NCBI GenBank assembly: GCA_052324925.1 | Contig: JBQPRE010000001.1 | From: Flavimobilis sp052324925 | Lineage (GTDB): Bacteria > Actinomycetota > Actinomycetes > Actinomycetales > Cellulomonadaceae | DNA length: 64,000 nt | Reading direction: 5' to 3' (one strand) | Notes under the pieces: generated by a model | What the model was told of the DNA's origin: nothing | Seen by the model: only the letters and a program-made list of their open reading frames with translations | Databases searched by the model: none | Made by a program: the position numbers and the translations under genes | In this document: positions 45,314 through 53,102 of the stretch, in pieces | Layout: the number at the start of each line of letters is the position of its first letter | Numbering within the stretch: the stretch's first letter is position 1

Positions 45314-45579
45314 GCGACGCTCGGGACGAACGCCCGCTCGACGGCGAGGAGTGCGCCGAGGTCATCAGCCACGTCGAGGACTACCTGCGCTCCGGGATGA
45401 CGGTGGCCGACGCGGCTGACCTGCGCGCGAGCGTCGCTGAGGTGGCGCCGGGGCTCGGCGTGCTCGAGATCGAAGAGATCATGCGCGTCGTACTGCGCCG
45501 TTCGTGCTGCGAGCGCGCGCCCGAGTCGCTGCGCGTTCGTATCAGCACGCAGATCGCCGTGTGGCGCACCGAGGGCTGA
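45310..45579 (+). CDS. rsrA: RsrA-like anti-sigma factor lacking the zinc motif
   Basis: 89 residues. Position, size and overall pattern match the mycothiol-system anti-sigma-R factor: an N-terminal ECAEVISHVEDYL (C15, H21), a C-terminal RRSCCERAPESLRVRI. The central HxxxCxxC of zinc-binding anti-sigma factors is missing; the aligned stretch is SVAEVAPG (41-48), with S for H, V for the first C and G for the second C. C15, C66 and C67 remain. It should still bind SigR through its helices but cannot form the known zinc/disulfide switch. The start overlaps the sigR stop by 4 bp. Confidence 0.85.
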   Translation: MSDARDERPLDGEECAEVISHVEDYLRSGMTVADAADLRASVAEVAPGLGVLEIEEIMRVVLRRSCCERAPESLRVRISTQIAVWRTEG

Positions 45580-45661
45580 ACTCGTTCAGCGCGGTCGCGT
45601 CAAGGAGCCTTGGCCACGCGAGTGGCCGCGCGACGGCGGCCAGCACCAGCGGCCCACAGCA

Positions 45662-45690
45662 AAGGCCCCGGAGCCATGCTCCGGGGCCTT
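45662..45690 (+). terminator. Hairpin terminator between rsrA and the bL37 gene
   Basis: Perfect 13-bp stem (45662-45674 with 45678-45690), loop CAT, flanked by AA and TT, so it can act in both directions between convergent genes. Confidence 0.85.
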
Positions 45691-45725
45691 GCGCATGCCG
45701 TCCAGCGGCCGCTCTGAGACGAGAC

Positions 45726-45800
45726 TCAGGCGTTGGGACGGTTGCCGTGGTTGGCGGCGCTGCCCTTACGGCTACGACGCTTGCGTCCGCGCTTGCTCAT
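45726..45800 (-). CDS. 50S ribosomal protein bL37
   Basis: 24 residues. It begins MSKRGRKRRSRKGSAANHG and ends NRPNA; this is the actinobacterial bL37 (an AURKAIP1/COX24-like peptide) found in mycobacterial ribosomes. It is far below usual ORF size limits. GGAG lies about six bases before the ATG. It stands alone on the minus strand, between a terminator and the promoter region of the PilT-like gene. Confidence 0.9.
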   Translation of the reverse strand: MSKRGRKRRSRKGSAANHGNRPNA

Positions 45801-45935
45801 AGTGACTCCAAGTCAGTGGGTGGTCGTGCTGGCCGTCGTCCATGATCCCACACCGCGCGCGGTGCGTGCGAACTCATCTGGGCCACAGGGGTGACAGAGA
45901 GGACACACGCTCAAGTCTGGCTCGCGGAGGGCCGA

Positions 45936-45941
45936 TACTGT
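45936..45941 (+). promoter_or_regulatory. -10 box for a leaderless pilT-like transcript
   Basis: TACTGT ends five bases before the GTG at 45947. The nearest GGAGG is 17 bases away and too far to act as a ribosome site, so leaderless translation is likely. Confidence 0.45.
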
Positions 45942-45946
45942 CTAGC

Positions 45947-47032
45947 GTGAACGCCACACCGCAGTCCGTCATCCCGCTGCTCCACGCCGTCGTCAAGGCG
46001 GAGGCCTCCGACCTCCACGTCAAGGTGGGCTCCGCCCCCCGCGTGCGTGTCGACGGACGGCTGCGGCGCCTCCAGGTCCCCGTGCTCACCCCCGTGGACA
46101 CCGACCACATGCTCTCGCAGGTGCTCCCGGCCGACCTCGTCGACCAGTTCGAGCGGACGCACGAGGCCGACTTCGCCTACTCCGTCGCTGGCGTCGGGCG
46201 GTTTCGCGTCAACGCGTACCAGGCGCGCGGCACGACCGCGATGGTGTTCCGTCTCGTCGGCGTGGGCACCTCGAGCCTCGCCGAGCTCGGCGTCCCCGCG
46301 ATCGTGGGCGACCTTGCGCTCGAGCCGCGCGGCCTCGTCCTCGTGACGGGCCCGACGGGTGCGGGCAAGACGACGACGCTCGCCGCGATGGTGGATCTCA
46401 TCAACACGCACCGCGAGGTCAACATCATCACGATCGAGGACCCGATCGAGGTCCTGCACGAGGACAAGAAGTCGATCATCTCCCAGCGCGAGGTACGTCA
46501 GGACACGAAGGACTTCTCGACCGCCCTGCGTGCCGCGATGCGTCAGGACCCCGACGTCATCCTCGTCGGCGAGATGCGTGACATCGAGACGGTGCGCGCC
46601 GCGCTCCAGGCGGCCGAGACCGGTCACCTCGTGCTCTCGACGCTCCACACGATCGATGCGCAGGAGACGGTCAACCGCATCATCGACTTCTTCCCGCCCT
46701 ACGAGCAGCTGCAGATCCGGACGGCACTGTCGCAGATGCTGCGCGGCATCGTCTCCCAGCGCCTCGTGCGGACGGTCGACGACAACCGGTGCCCGTCGGT
46801 CGAGGTCATGGTCAACACGGGCCGTACCGCCGAGGCGATCGTCAACCCGATCGACAACCCGCCGCTCACCGACCTCATCGCGGACGGCGCGTACTACAAG
46901 ATGCAGACGTTCGACCAGCACCTGTGCGAGCTCGTCGTCTCGGGTCGGATCACGTACGACGAGGCGGTTGCGGCTGCCTCGAACCCGCAGGACCTCACGC
47001 TCACGCTGCGCGGTCTCGGCATGGAGGTCTGA
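45947..47032 (+). CDS. PilT-like type IV pilus retraction ATPase
   Basis: 361 residues. An N-terminal PAS-like domain (EASDLHVKVGSAPRVRVDGRL) precedes the secretion ATPase core: Walker A GPTGAGKTT at 135-143, the Asp box IITIEDPIE, Walker B ILVGEMRD and the His box LSTLHT. The C-terminal AIRNLIRE retraction motif of classical PilT is not seen. PilT powers pilus retraction; here there is no pilB, pilC or pilin next to it, though a CpaE-like gene lies about 6 kb away. GTG at 45947 follows a TACTGT box; the longer frame from 45842 is unsupported. Confidence 0.87.
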   Translation: MNATPQSVIPLLHAVVKAEASDLHVKVGSAPRVRVDGRLRRLQVPVLTPVDTDHMLSQVLPADLVDQFERTHEADFAYSVAGVGRFRVNAYQARGTTAMVFRLVGVGTSSLAELGVPAIVGDLALEPRGLVLVTGPTGAGKTTTLAAMVDLINTHREVNIITIEDPIEVLHEDKKSIISQREVRQDTKDFSTALRAAMRQDPDVILVGEMRDIETVRAALQAAETGHLVLSTLHTIDAQETVNRIIDFFPPYEQLQIRTALSQMLRGIVSQRLVRTVDDNRCPSVEVMVNTGRTAEAIVNPIDNPPLTDLIADGAYYKMQTFDQHLCELVVSGRITYDEAVAAASNPQDLTLTLRGLGMEV

Positions 47033-47051
47033 CACCTCGAGCAGTGCGCTC

Positions 47052-47093
47052 GCCCTGCGCTCAGCGTCGGTCTGCCGCCGACGAGCGCAGGGC
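47052..47093. terminator. Hairpin terminator between the PilT-like and SGNH-like genes
   Basis: An 11-bp outer stem (47052-47062 with 47083-47093) and a 5-bp inner stem (47066-47070 with 47078-47082), followed by TT. It lies between convergent stops. Confidence 0.75.
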
Positions 47094-47101
47094 TTCGTGC
47101 T

Positions 47102-47701
47102 TCACGCGTCGGGGCTCGCGAGCCCGAGCCACTGGTGCCACCCGGAGTGGAGCACGAGCCAGGCCATGAGGCCGTAGCCGGCCTGCTGCGGCAGGTCGTC
47201 GCCGCGCGCCGCGAGGTCGGCGTGCCACTGGTCGTGGCTGACGAGGGGCGCGAACGTCTCGACGAACGGCACGCGTCGGCGCTGGGCGACGTCGCTGTAG
47301 GCGCGTGAGAGGTCGGCGAGGCGATCGTCGTCCGCGTGCAGGCCGGGCGGCGGCCCGACGACGAGCGTGCGCAGGTGGCGGGCGTCGGCGACATCGAGGA
47401 TGTTGGCGAGGTTGAGCCGTGACCGTGCGACAGACAGGCCTGCGGCAAGGTCGTGGCGCCCGAGCGCGACGACAAGGCGGTGGTCGATCTCGGTGTCGGC
47501 GGACAGCCGTGGCTCGACCTCACGCTCCCACCGGCCCGAGAGAGCGGTCGTCGTCTCGCCCGGGGTCGCGAGGACATAGTGCTCGACGTCGACCTCGCCC
47601 GTGCGGGCGACGACGCGCCCGACCCAGCCGAGCGCCTTGGGGTCGCCGACGCCGGCCGCGAGCTCGTCACCGACGACGCAGATGCGCAGCTTTCTGGTCA
47701 C
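47102..47701 (-). CDS. SGNH-fold protein with degenerate catalytic motifs
   Basis: 199 residues with the size and order of GDSL/SGNH hydrolases. Block I reads GDEL (11-14) in place of GDSL, so the nucleophilic serine is a glutamate. Block III GxND reads GRHD (81-84). The C-terminal DxxHP reads GDDLP (167-171), so the aspartate and histidine of the triad are replaced by Gly and Leu. It is probably not a serine hydrolase and may bind a ligand or have another chemistry. GTG at 47701 has AGGAGG five bases upstream. No signal peptide; it is cytosolic. Confidence 0.75.
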   Translation of the reverse strand: MTRKLRICVVGDELAAGVGDPKALGWVGRVVARTGEVDVEHYVLATPGETTTALSGRWEREVEPRLSADTEIDHRLVVALGRHDLAAGLSVARSRLNLANILDVADARHLRTLVVGPPPGLHADDDRLADLSRAYSDVAQRRRVPFVETFAPLVSHDQWHADLAARGDDLPQQAGYGLMAWLVLHSGWHQWLGLASPDA

Positions 47702-47827
47702 AGGGTCCTCCTAGGGGTTCGTCCCATCGTCACCCGCGGGCCGCCGTGAGCGGGCGGCAACACGCCGCGCCCCGCTCACCGGCTCGGGTGGGGCGCGTGC
47801 GCCGCCGCGTGCGGTGCCTCGACGGAC

Positions 47828-47870
47828 GTGGCAGGGCCGCGCTCACCCGAGGCGAGCGCGGCCCTGCCAC
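47828..47870 (-). terminator. Hairpin terminator after the aldo/keto reductase gene
   Basis: Perfect 17-bp stem (47828-47844 with 47854-47870), nine-base loop, 13 bases after the minus-strand stop. Confidence 0.8.
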
Positions 47871-47883
47871 ACGTGCGCGAGGG

Positions 47884-48864
47884 CTACCAGCGTGCGTGAA
47901 CGGCGGCGCGCATGTCGCGGTCGTAGATCCGGTGCACCGCGGCGTCGTAGGCCTCGGGCAGCGGGGCTGCGGATCCTGCGGCCGCGTTGGCGCGTGCCTG
48001 CTCGGGGGAGCGAGCACCCGGGATGACCGTCGTGACACCGTCGTGCTGCGCGAGCCAGGCGAGCGCGGCTTGGGCGGGCGTGAGCCCTTCGGGAGCGAGC
48101 GCGGCGAGCTCGGCGGACGCGGCGACACCCGTGGCGAAGTCGACGCCCGCGAACGTCTCGCCGACGTCGAAGGCCTCGCCCGAACGGTTGTAGGTGCGGT
48201 GATCGTCGGCGGCAAAGGTTGTCGTGGCCGTGTAACGGTTCGCGAGGAGGCCCGAGGCGAGCGGCACGCGCGCGATGATCGAGACGCCTCGCTCGGCAGC
48301 CGTCGGAACGACGTCGTCGAACGGCGCGAGCCGGAACGCGTTGAGGATGATCTGGATGCTCGCGAGGTTGCGGCGCTCGAGCGCGCGCATGGCCTCGGAC
48401 CGCTTCTCGACGCTCACGCCCCACGACGCGATCGCGCCATCGGCGACGAGCGTGTCGAGGGCGTCGAAGACCTCGTCGTCGGCGTAGACGGACGTGGGCG
48501 GGCAGTGGAGCTGGACGAGCGGAAGCGTCTCGAGCCCCAGGTTGCGGCGTGACCGGTCGGTCCACTCCCTCAGGTTGGCGAGCGAGTAGTTCTCGTGGAC
48601 CTGGGGCAGCCGGCGCCCGGCCTTGGTCGCGACAAAGACGTCAGCGTCGGGACGGGCGCGCAGGAAGGAGCCGATGATCTGCTCCGAGCGGCCGTCACCG
48701 TAGACGTCCGCGGTGTCGAAGAAGGTCACCCCGGACTCGAGCGCGGCGTCGAGCACCGCATGAGCGTCTGACTCCTCAACCGTCCCCCAGTCGGCACCGA
48801 GCTGCCAGGTGCCGAGCCCGATCGCCGAGACGTCCCGTCCGTTGCTCCATCGCATGGTCTGCAT
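47884..48864 (-). CDS. Aldo/keto reductase
   Basis: 326 residues, TIM-barrel NADPH-dependent oxidoreductase. Catalytic tetrad residues are visible: D50 and Y55 in FFDTADVYGDG, K near 81 in VATKAG, and H near 119 in LVQLHCPP. The cofactor segment near the C-terminus is TTVIPGARSPEQARANAAA. Substrate unknown. The ATG at 48864 starts MQTMRWSNGRDVSAIGLG. It is a single gene between two terminators. Confidence 0.9.
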   Translation of the reverse strand: MQTMRWSNGRDVSAIGLGTWQLGADWGTVEESDAHAVLDAALESGVTFFDTADVYGDGRSEQIIGSFLRARPDADVFVATKAGRRLPQVHENYSLANLREWTDRSRRNLGLETLPLVQLHCPPTSVYADDEVFDALDTLVADGAIASWGVSVEKRSEAMRALERRNLASIQIILNAFRLAPFDDVVPTAAERGVSIIARVPLASGLLANRYTATTTFAADDHRTYNRSGEAFDVGETFAGVDFATGVAASAELAALAPEGLTPAQAALAWLAQHDGVTTVIPGARSPEQARANAAAGSAAPLPEAYDAAVHRIYDRDMRAAVHARW

Positions 48865-48890
48865 ACCCGCAGTCTAGGCCGTTGCGAGCG

Positions 48891-48943
48891 CGCACAGGCC
48901 CGTGGCCCGCACCCCTGTGGGGCGCGGGCCACGGGCCTGTGCG
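48891..48943 (-). terminator. Long hairpin terminator after kgd
   Basis: A 20-bp perfect stem (48891-48910 with 48924-48943) whose loop contains a further CCCC/GGGG stem. It lies 12 bases after the kgd stop, before the aldo/keto reductase start. Confidence 0.85.
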
Positions 48944-48954
48944 ACTCGGATGCG

Positions 48955-51900
48955 TCAGCGGGTGAAGGCCGCCGTGAGGAGCTCCTCGGCCTGACGCTGG
49001 TGCCGCTTCATCGTCCCGGCTGACGGCGAGGCCGACGCAGGACGCGAGACGACCCGCACCATGCGGCCGAGCGCCTGCGGCAGGTGCATCGCGACGAAGG
49101 GCCACGGGCCCTGGTTCGCAGGCTCGTCCTGGACCCAGAGGACCTCGGCATCGCCGTAGGGCGCGAGCGCCTCGGCGATCTGCTCCGACTCGAGCGGGTA
49201 GAGCTGCTCGAGCCGCACGATCGCGGTGCGGTCGTCTCCGAGCTTGCCGCGGCGGGCGAGCAGGTCGTAGTAGAGGCGGCCCGAGCACAGGAGCACGCGA
49301 TCGACCTGGCCGGGCTGGGCGGCCATAACGTCGTCGCCGATGACGGGCTGGAACGTGCCCGTCGTGAAGTCCTCGACGCTCGATGCCGCTGCCTTGAGAC
49401 GCAGCAGCTGCTTGGGAGTGAAGACGATGAGCGGACGACGCGGGCGGTGATAGGCCTGGCGGCGCAGCAGGTGGAAGTGCGAGGCAGGCGTCGACGGCTG
49501 CGCGACGAACATGTTGTCCTCGGCGGCGAGCTGGAGGAACCGCTCGATGCGAGCCGAGGAGTGGTCGGGCCCCTGGCCTTCGAAGCCGTGCGGCAGGAGC
49601 ATGACGAGCGAGGAGTGCTGACCCCACTTCTGCTCGGCCGACGAGACGAACTCGTCGATGACCGTCTGGGCACCGTTGACGAAGTCGCCGAACTGCGCCT
49701 CCCACAGGACGAGTGCGTCGGGCCGCTCAACCGAGTAGCCGTACTCGAACGCGAGCGCCGCGTACTCCGAGAGCGAGGAGTCGTAGACCCAGAACTTCGC
49801 CTGGTCCGACGTGAGGTAGAGCAGCGGGGTCCATTCGGCGCCCGTCTCGCGGTCGTGCATGACCGCGTGACGCTGCACGAAGGTGCCGCGACGCGAGTCC
49901 TGCCCGGCCAGACGCACGGGCGTGCCCTCGGTGAGGAGCGAGCCGAAGGCGAGCAGCTCGCCGAAGCCCCAGTCGATCCCGCCCTCGCGCGACATCTGCT
50001 CGCGCTTCTCGAGGAGCTGGGCGAGCTTGGGGTGGACCGTGAAGCCTTCGGGCGGGTTGACGTGCGTCCGCCCGACGAGCTCGACCGTGGCCTTGTCGAT
50101 CGCGGTCGTCCAGCCGACCATCGTGCCCGCGTCCTCACGCTGCGACTCGGGGATCTCGAGGCCGCGCACGGCTTCGGTGTGCTCGGGTGCCTGGAAGCCG
50201 CCCTCCTTCGCCTCGGCGAACACGCGCTCGAGCTGCGTGTGGAAGTCCTGCGCGACCTGCTCGGCCTCGTCGACCGTGATGTCCCCGCGGGAGACGAGAA
50301 CCTCGGTGTAGAGCTTGCGGGTCGAGCGCTTGGAGTCGATGAGGTTGTACATGAGCGGCTGCGTCATCGAGGGGTCGTCGCCCTCGTTGTGACCGCGGCG
50401 GCGGTAGCAGACCATGTCGATGATGACGTCCCGGTCGAACTCCTCACGGAACGCGAAGGCGAGCTCGGCCACGCGGACGACGGCCTCGGGGTCGTCGCCG
50501 TTGACGTGGAAGATCGGGACCTGCAGGCCCTTGGCGACGTCGGTCGTGTAGAGCGTGGAGCGCGACGAGCCGGGGCCCGTCGTGAAGCCGACCTGGTTGT
50601 TGATGATGACGTGGACCGTGCCACCGGTGCGGTAGCCGCGCAGCCCCGCGAGGTTGAGCGTCTCCTGGACGACGCCCTGGCCGGCGAACGCGGCGTCACC
50701 GTGGATGAGGATCGGCAGGACGGAGAAGCCGTCGCCGCCGAGGTCGATCTTGTCCTGCTTGGCGCGCACGACGCCCTCGAGCACGCCGTTGACGGCTTCG
50801 AGGTGGGACGGGTTGGCCGCGAGGTAGACCTTGGTCTCCTCGCCCGTGTCGGTCGTGAACGTGCCCTCGGTTCCGAGGTGGTACTTGACGTCGCCCGAGC
50901 CCTGGAAGGTCCGCGGGTCGAGGTTGCCCTCGAACTCGGCGAAGATCTGCGAGTAGCTCTTGCCCGCGATGTTCGCGAGGACGTTGAGCCGACCGCGGTG
51001 GGCCATGCCGATGCAGACCTCGTCGAGGCCCGCGCGGGCCGCGGAGTTGAGGACGCCGTCGAGCAGGGCGATGAGCGACTCGCCGCCCTCGAGCGAAAAG
51101 CGCTTCTGCCCGACGAACTTCGTCTGGAGGAACGTCTCGAACGCCTCCGCGGCGTTGAGGCGGCCGAGGATGCGCAGCTGCTCCTCGCGCGGGGTGCGCT
51201 CGTAGCCGGCCTCGAGGCGCGCCTGGAGCCACTTGCGCTGCGTCCGGTCGGCGAGGTGCATGTACTCGGCGCCGATCGTGCGGCAGTAGGAGTCGCGCAG
51301 AAGGCCGAGGATGTTGCGCAGCGTGTCCTTCTGCTTGCCGCCGAAGCCACCCGTGGGGAAGGTGCGGTCGAGGTCCCAGAGCGTGAGGCCGTGCGTCTGG
51401 ACGTCGAGGTCAGGGTGACGGCGCACGCGGTACGTGAGCGGGTCGGTGTCGGCCATGAGGTGGCCGCGCGAGCGGAACGCGTGGATGAGCTCAGCGACGC
51501 GTGCGGGCTTGGCGGCCTCGACGTCGTCGTCGACCGTGTTGTCGCGCACCCAGCGCACGGGCTCGTACGGGATGTGGAGCGCTGCGAAGATCCGGTCGTA
51601 GAGCCCGTCGAGTCCGAGGAGCTTGTTGCCGAGGATGCGCAGGAGCTCGCCGGAGTGCGCGCCCTGGATGATGCGGTGGTCGTACGTCGAGGTGAGCGTG
51701 AGCACCTTGGAGATACCCAGCCGGGCGAGGCGCTCGACGGAGGCGCCCTGGAACTCTGCGGGGTAGTCCATCGCGCCGACGCCGATGATCGTGCCCTGGC
51801 CCTGCATGAGGCGCGGCACGGAGTGCACCGTGCCGATCGTGCCGGGGTTGGTGAGGGAGATCGTCGTGCCCTGGAAGTCCGAGACCTCGAGCTTGCCGCC

Positions 51901-52815
51901 GCGGGCGCGCCGGACGATGTCCTCGTAGGCGCTCCAGAAGCCCTGGAAGTCGAGGGTCTGGGCGGCCTTGACAGCGGGCACCATGAGCTGGCGCGTGCCG
52001 TCGGGTTTGGGCAGGTCGATCGCGATGCCGAGGTTGATGTCGGCGGGGTGGTGGACCGCGGGCTTGCCGTCGAGCTGCGTGTAGGACGCGTTCATCGCGG
52101 GCATCTCGGCGAGGGACTCGACGAGGGCGAAGCCGATGATGTGGGTGAACGAGACCTTGCCGCCGCGGCCGCGTGCGAGCGCGTTGTTGATGACGATGCG
52201 GTTGTCGACCATGAGCTTGGCGGGGACGGCACGCACGGAGGTGGCGGTGGGGACCTCGAGGCTCGCCTCCATGTTCGTCACGACGCGCGCGGCTGGGCCG
52301 CGGAGCTTCTCGACGTTCTCGGTGCTCGTGGCGGAGGCGGCGTCGGTGCGCGTCGCGGGACGTTGTGCGTACGGCGCGGTGGCAGGCGAGGCGGTCGGGA
52401 CGAGCGGGACCGTCGTGGTCCCGTGGCCTGCCGGCGGTGTGGGGGAGGGCGCGCTCGCGGGCGTCGCGACGGGCGTCGGCGCGGCGGAGGTCGCGGCCGT
52501 GGCGGGCTGCGGGCTCGCGGGTGCCGGGGCCTGGGTGGGCGCTGCCGGGGTCACCGCGGCGTTGGCTGCTGGGGCCGCGACGCGGTCGCCTGACGCGGTG
52601 ACGGCGGGGGCCGCGGGGGTTGAGTCTGGGGTGATGTCGACGTCCGAGGTCACCGCGGCGTTGGGCGTGTAGTCCGCGAAGAAGTCCCACCACGCAGGGT
52701 CGACGGAATTCTTGTCCTGGAGGTACCGCTCGTAGAGCTCGTCAACGAGCCATTCATTGGCTCCGAACGTGGCGCCTGCACCGCTGATCGACGCTGATTC
52801 AGCATTTCCGGACAC
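48955..52815 (-). CDS. kgd: Multifunctional 2-oxoglutarate dehydrogenase E1/E2 (Kgd/OdhA/SucA)
   Basis: 1286 residues from GTG 52815. The order is an N-terminal GANEWLVDELYERYLQDKNSVDPAWWDFFADY helix, an Ala/Pro-rich linker of about 110 residues, an E2-type succinyltransferase domain ending in STYDHRIIQGAHSGE, and a full thiamine-diphosphate E1 domain with IGMAHRGRLNVL, GDAAFAGQGVV and RRGHNEGDDPS. It has no lipoyl domain, as in mycobacterial Kgd and corynebacterial OdhA. It converts 2-oxoglutarate in the TCA cycle. GTG 52890 lies inside a -10-like box, so 52815 is preferred; GGAAGAGG lies 11 bases upstream. Confidence 0.93.
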   Translation of the reverse strand: MSGNAESASISGAGATFGANEWLVDELYERYLQDKNSVDPAWWDFFADYTPNAAVTSDVDITPDSTPAAPAVTASGDRVAAPAANAAVTPAAPTQAPAPASPQPATAATSAAPTPVATPASAPSPTPPAGHGTTTVPLVPTASPATAPYAQRPATRTDAASATSTENVEKLRGPAARVVTNMEASLEVPTATSVRAVPAKLMVDNRIVINNALARGRGGKVSFTHIIGFALVESLAEMPAMNASYTQLDGKPAVHHPADINLGIAIDLPKPDGTRQLMVPAVKAAQTLDFQGFWSAYEDIVRRARGGKLEVSDFQGTTISLTNPGTIGTVHSVPRLMQGQGTIIGVGAMDYPAEFQGASVERLARLGISKVLTLTSTYDHRIIQGAHSGELLRILGNKLLGLDGLYDRIFAALHIPYEPVRWVRDNTVDDDVEAAKPARVAELIHAFRSRGHLMADTDPLTYRVRRHPDLDVQTHGLTLWDLDRTFPTGGFGGKQKDTLRNILGLLRDSYCRTIGAEYMHLADRTQRKWLQARLEAGYERTPREEQLRILGRLNAAEAFETFLQTKFVGQKRFSLEGGESLIALLDGVLNSAARAGLDEVCIGMAHRGRLNVLANIAGKSYSQIFAEFEGNLDPRTFQGSGDVKYHLGTEGTFTTDTGEETKVYLAANPSHLEAVNGVLEGVVRAKQDKIDLGGDGFSVLPILIHGDAAFAGQGVVQETLNLAGLRGYRTGGTVHVIINNQVGFTTGPGSSRSTLYTTDVAKGLQVPIFHVNGDDPEAVVRVAELAFAFREEFDRDVIIDMVCYRRRGHNEGDDPSMTQPLMYNLIDSKRSTRKLYTEVLVSRGDITVDEAEQVAQDFHTQLERVFAEAKEGGFQAPEHTEAVRGLEIPESQREDAGTMVGWTTAIDKATVELVGRTHVNPPEGFTVHPKLAQLLEKREQMSREGGIDWGFGELLAFGSLLTEGTPVRLAGQDSRRGTFVQRHAVMHDRETGAEWTPLLYLTSDQAKFWVYDSSLSEYAALAFEYGYSVERPDALVLWEAQFGDFVNGAQTVIDEFVSSAEQKWGQHSSLVMLLPHGFEGQGPDHSSARIERFLQLAAEDNMFVAQPSTPASHFHLLRRQAYHRPRRPLIVFTPKQLLRLKAAASSVEDFTTGTFQPVIGDDVMAAQPGQVDRVLLCSGRLYYDLLARRGKLGDDRTAIVRLEQLYPLESEQIAEALAPYGDAEVLWVQDEPANQGPWPFVAMHLPQALGRMVRVVSRPASASPSAGTMKRHQRQAEELLTAAFTR

Positions 52816-52825
52816 TTCGTAGATC

Positions 52826-52959
52826 GCCTCTTCCACAGACTGGGTGGTCGTGCAGCCACAGATCGTGCGCACGGCATCGGTCAGGTCCACACTACGGGTC
52901 GCCCCTGGCCTCGCGGAGGCGGTGCTGGACGCGTGACCAGCGGCGTCTGTGGAAGAGGC
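52826..52959 (-). promoter_or_regulatory. kgd: Long-range 15-bp inverted repeat in the kgd leader
   Basis: 52826-52840 and 52945-52959 are exact reverse complements, 104 bases apart. On the kgd mRNA the 3' arm contains the putative Shine-Dalgarno GGAAGAGG, so the 5' arm could mask it. A TAGTGT -10-like box (52894-52889) lies in the loop. Confidence 0.6.
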
Positions 52960-53039
52960 AAAATCGAGCCAAGGGGCGACCCGGCTAGGACCAAGGTCTC
53001 ACCTTGGTGCGCCATCACTTGGTGAGGTCGCACCACTGG

Positions 53040-53055
53040 TGTGACGAAGATCACA
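53040..53055 (-). promoter_or_regulatory. kgd: CRP/GlxR-type operator upstream of kgd
   Basis: TGTGA-N6-TCACA is a perfect match to the CRP-family consensus. It lies in the 287-bp region before kgd, about 230 bases upstream of the chosen start and 48 bases after the exporter permease stop. Four CTTGGTG/CTGGTG direct repeats lie at 53003, 53018, 53036 and 53057. Confidence 0.6.
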
Positions 53056-53102
53056 TCTGGTGGGCCCGGATGGTCATCGTGCTGTCCGCGCCTCGGACGC
53101 CC

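Noticed and set aside
49084..52593. Plus-strand frame of 1169 codons opposite kgd
   Set aside because: It is the antisense of a well supported gene, with the repetitive Val/Arg/Asp composition of shadow frames in high-GC DNA and no motifs.
52816..52890. Longer kgd start at GTG 52890
   Set aside because: The codon overlaps the best -10-like box (TAGTGT), and the added residues do not resemble Kgd N-termini.
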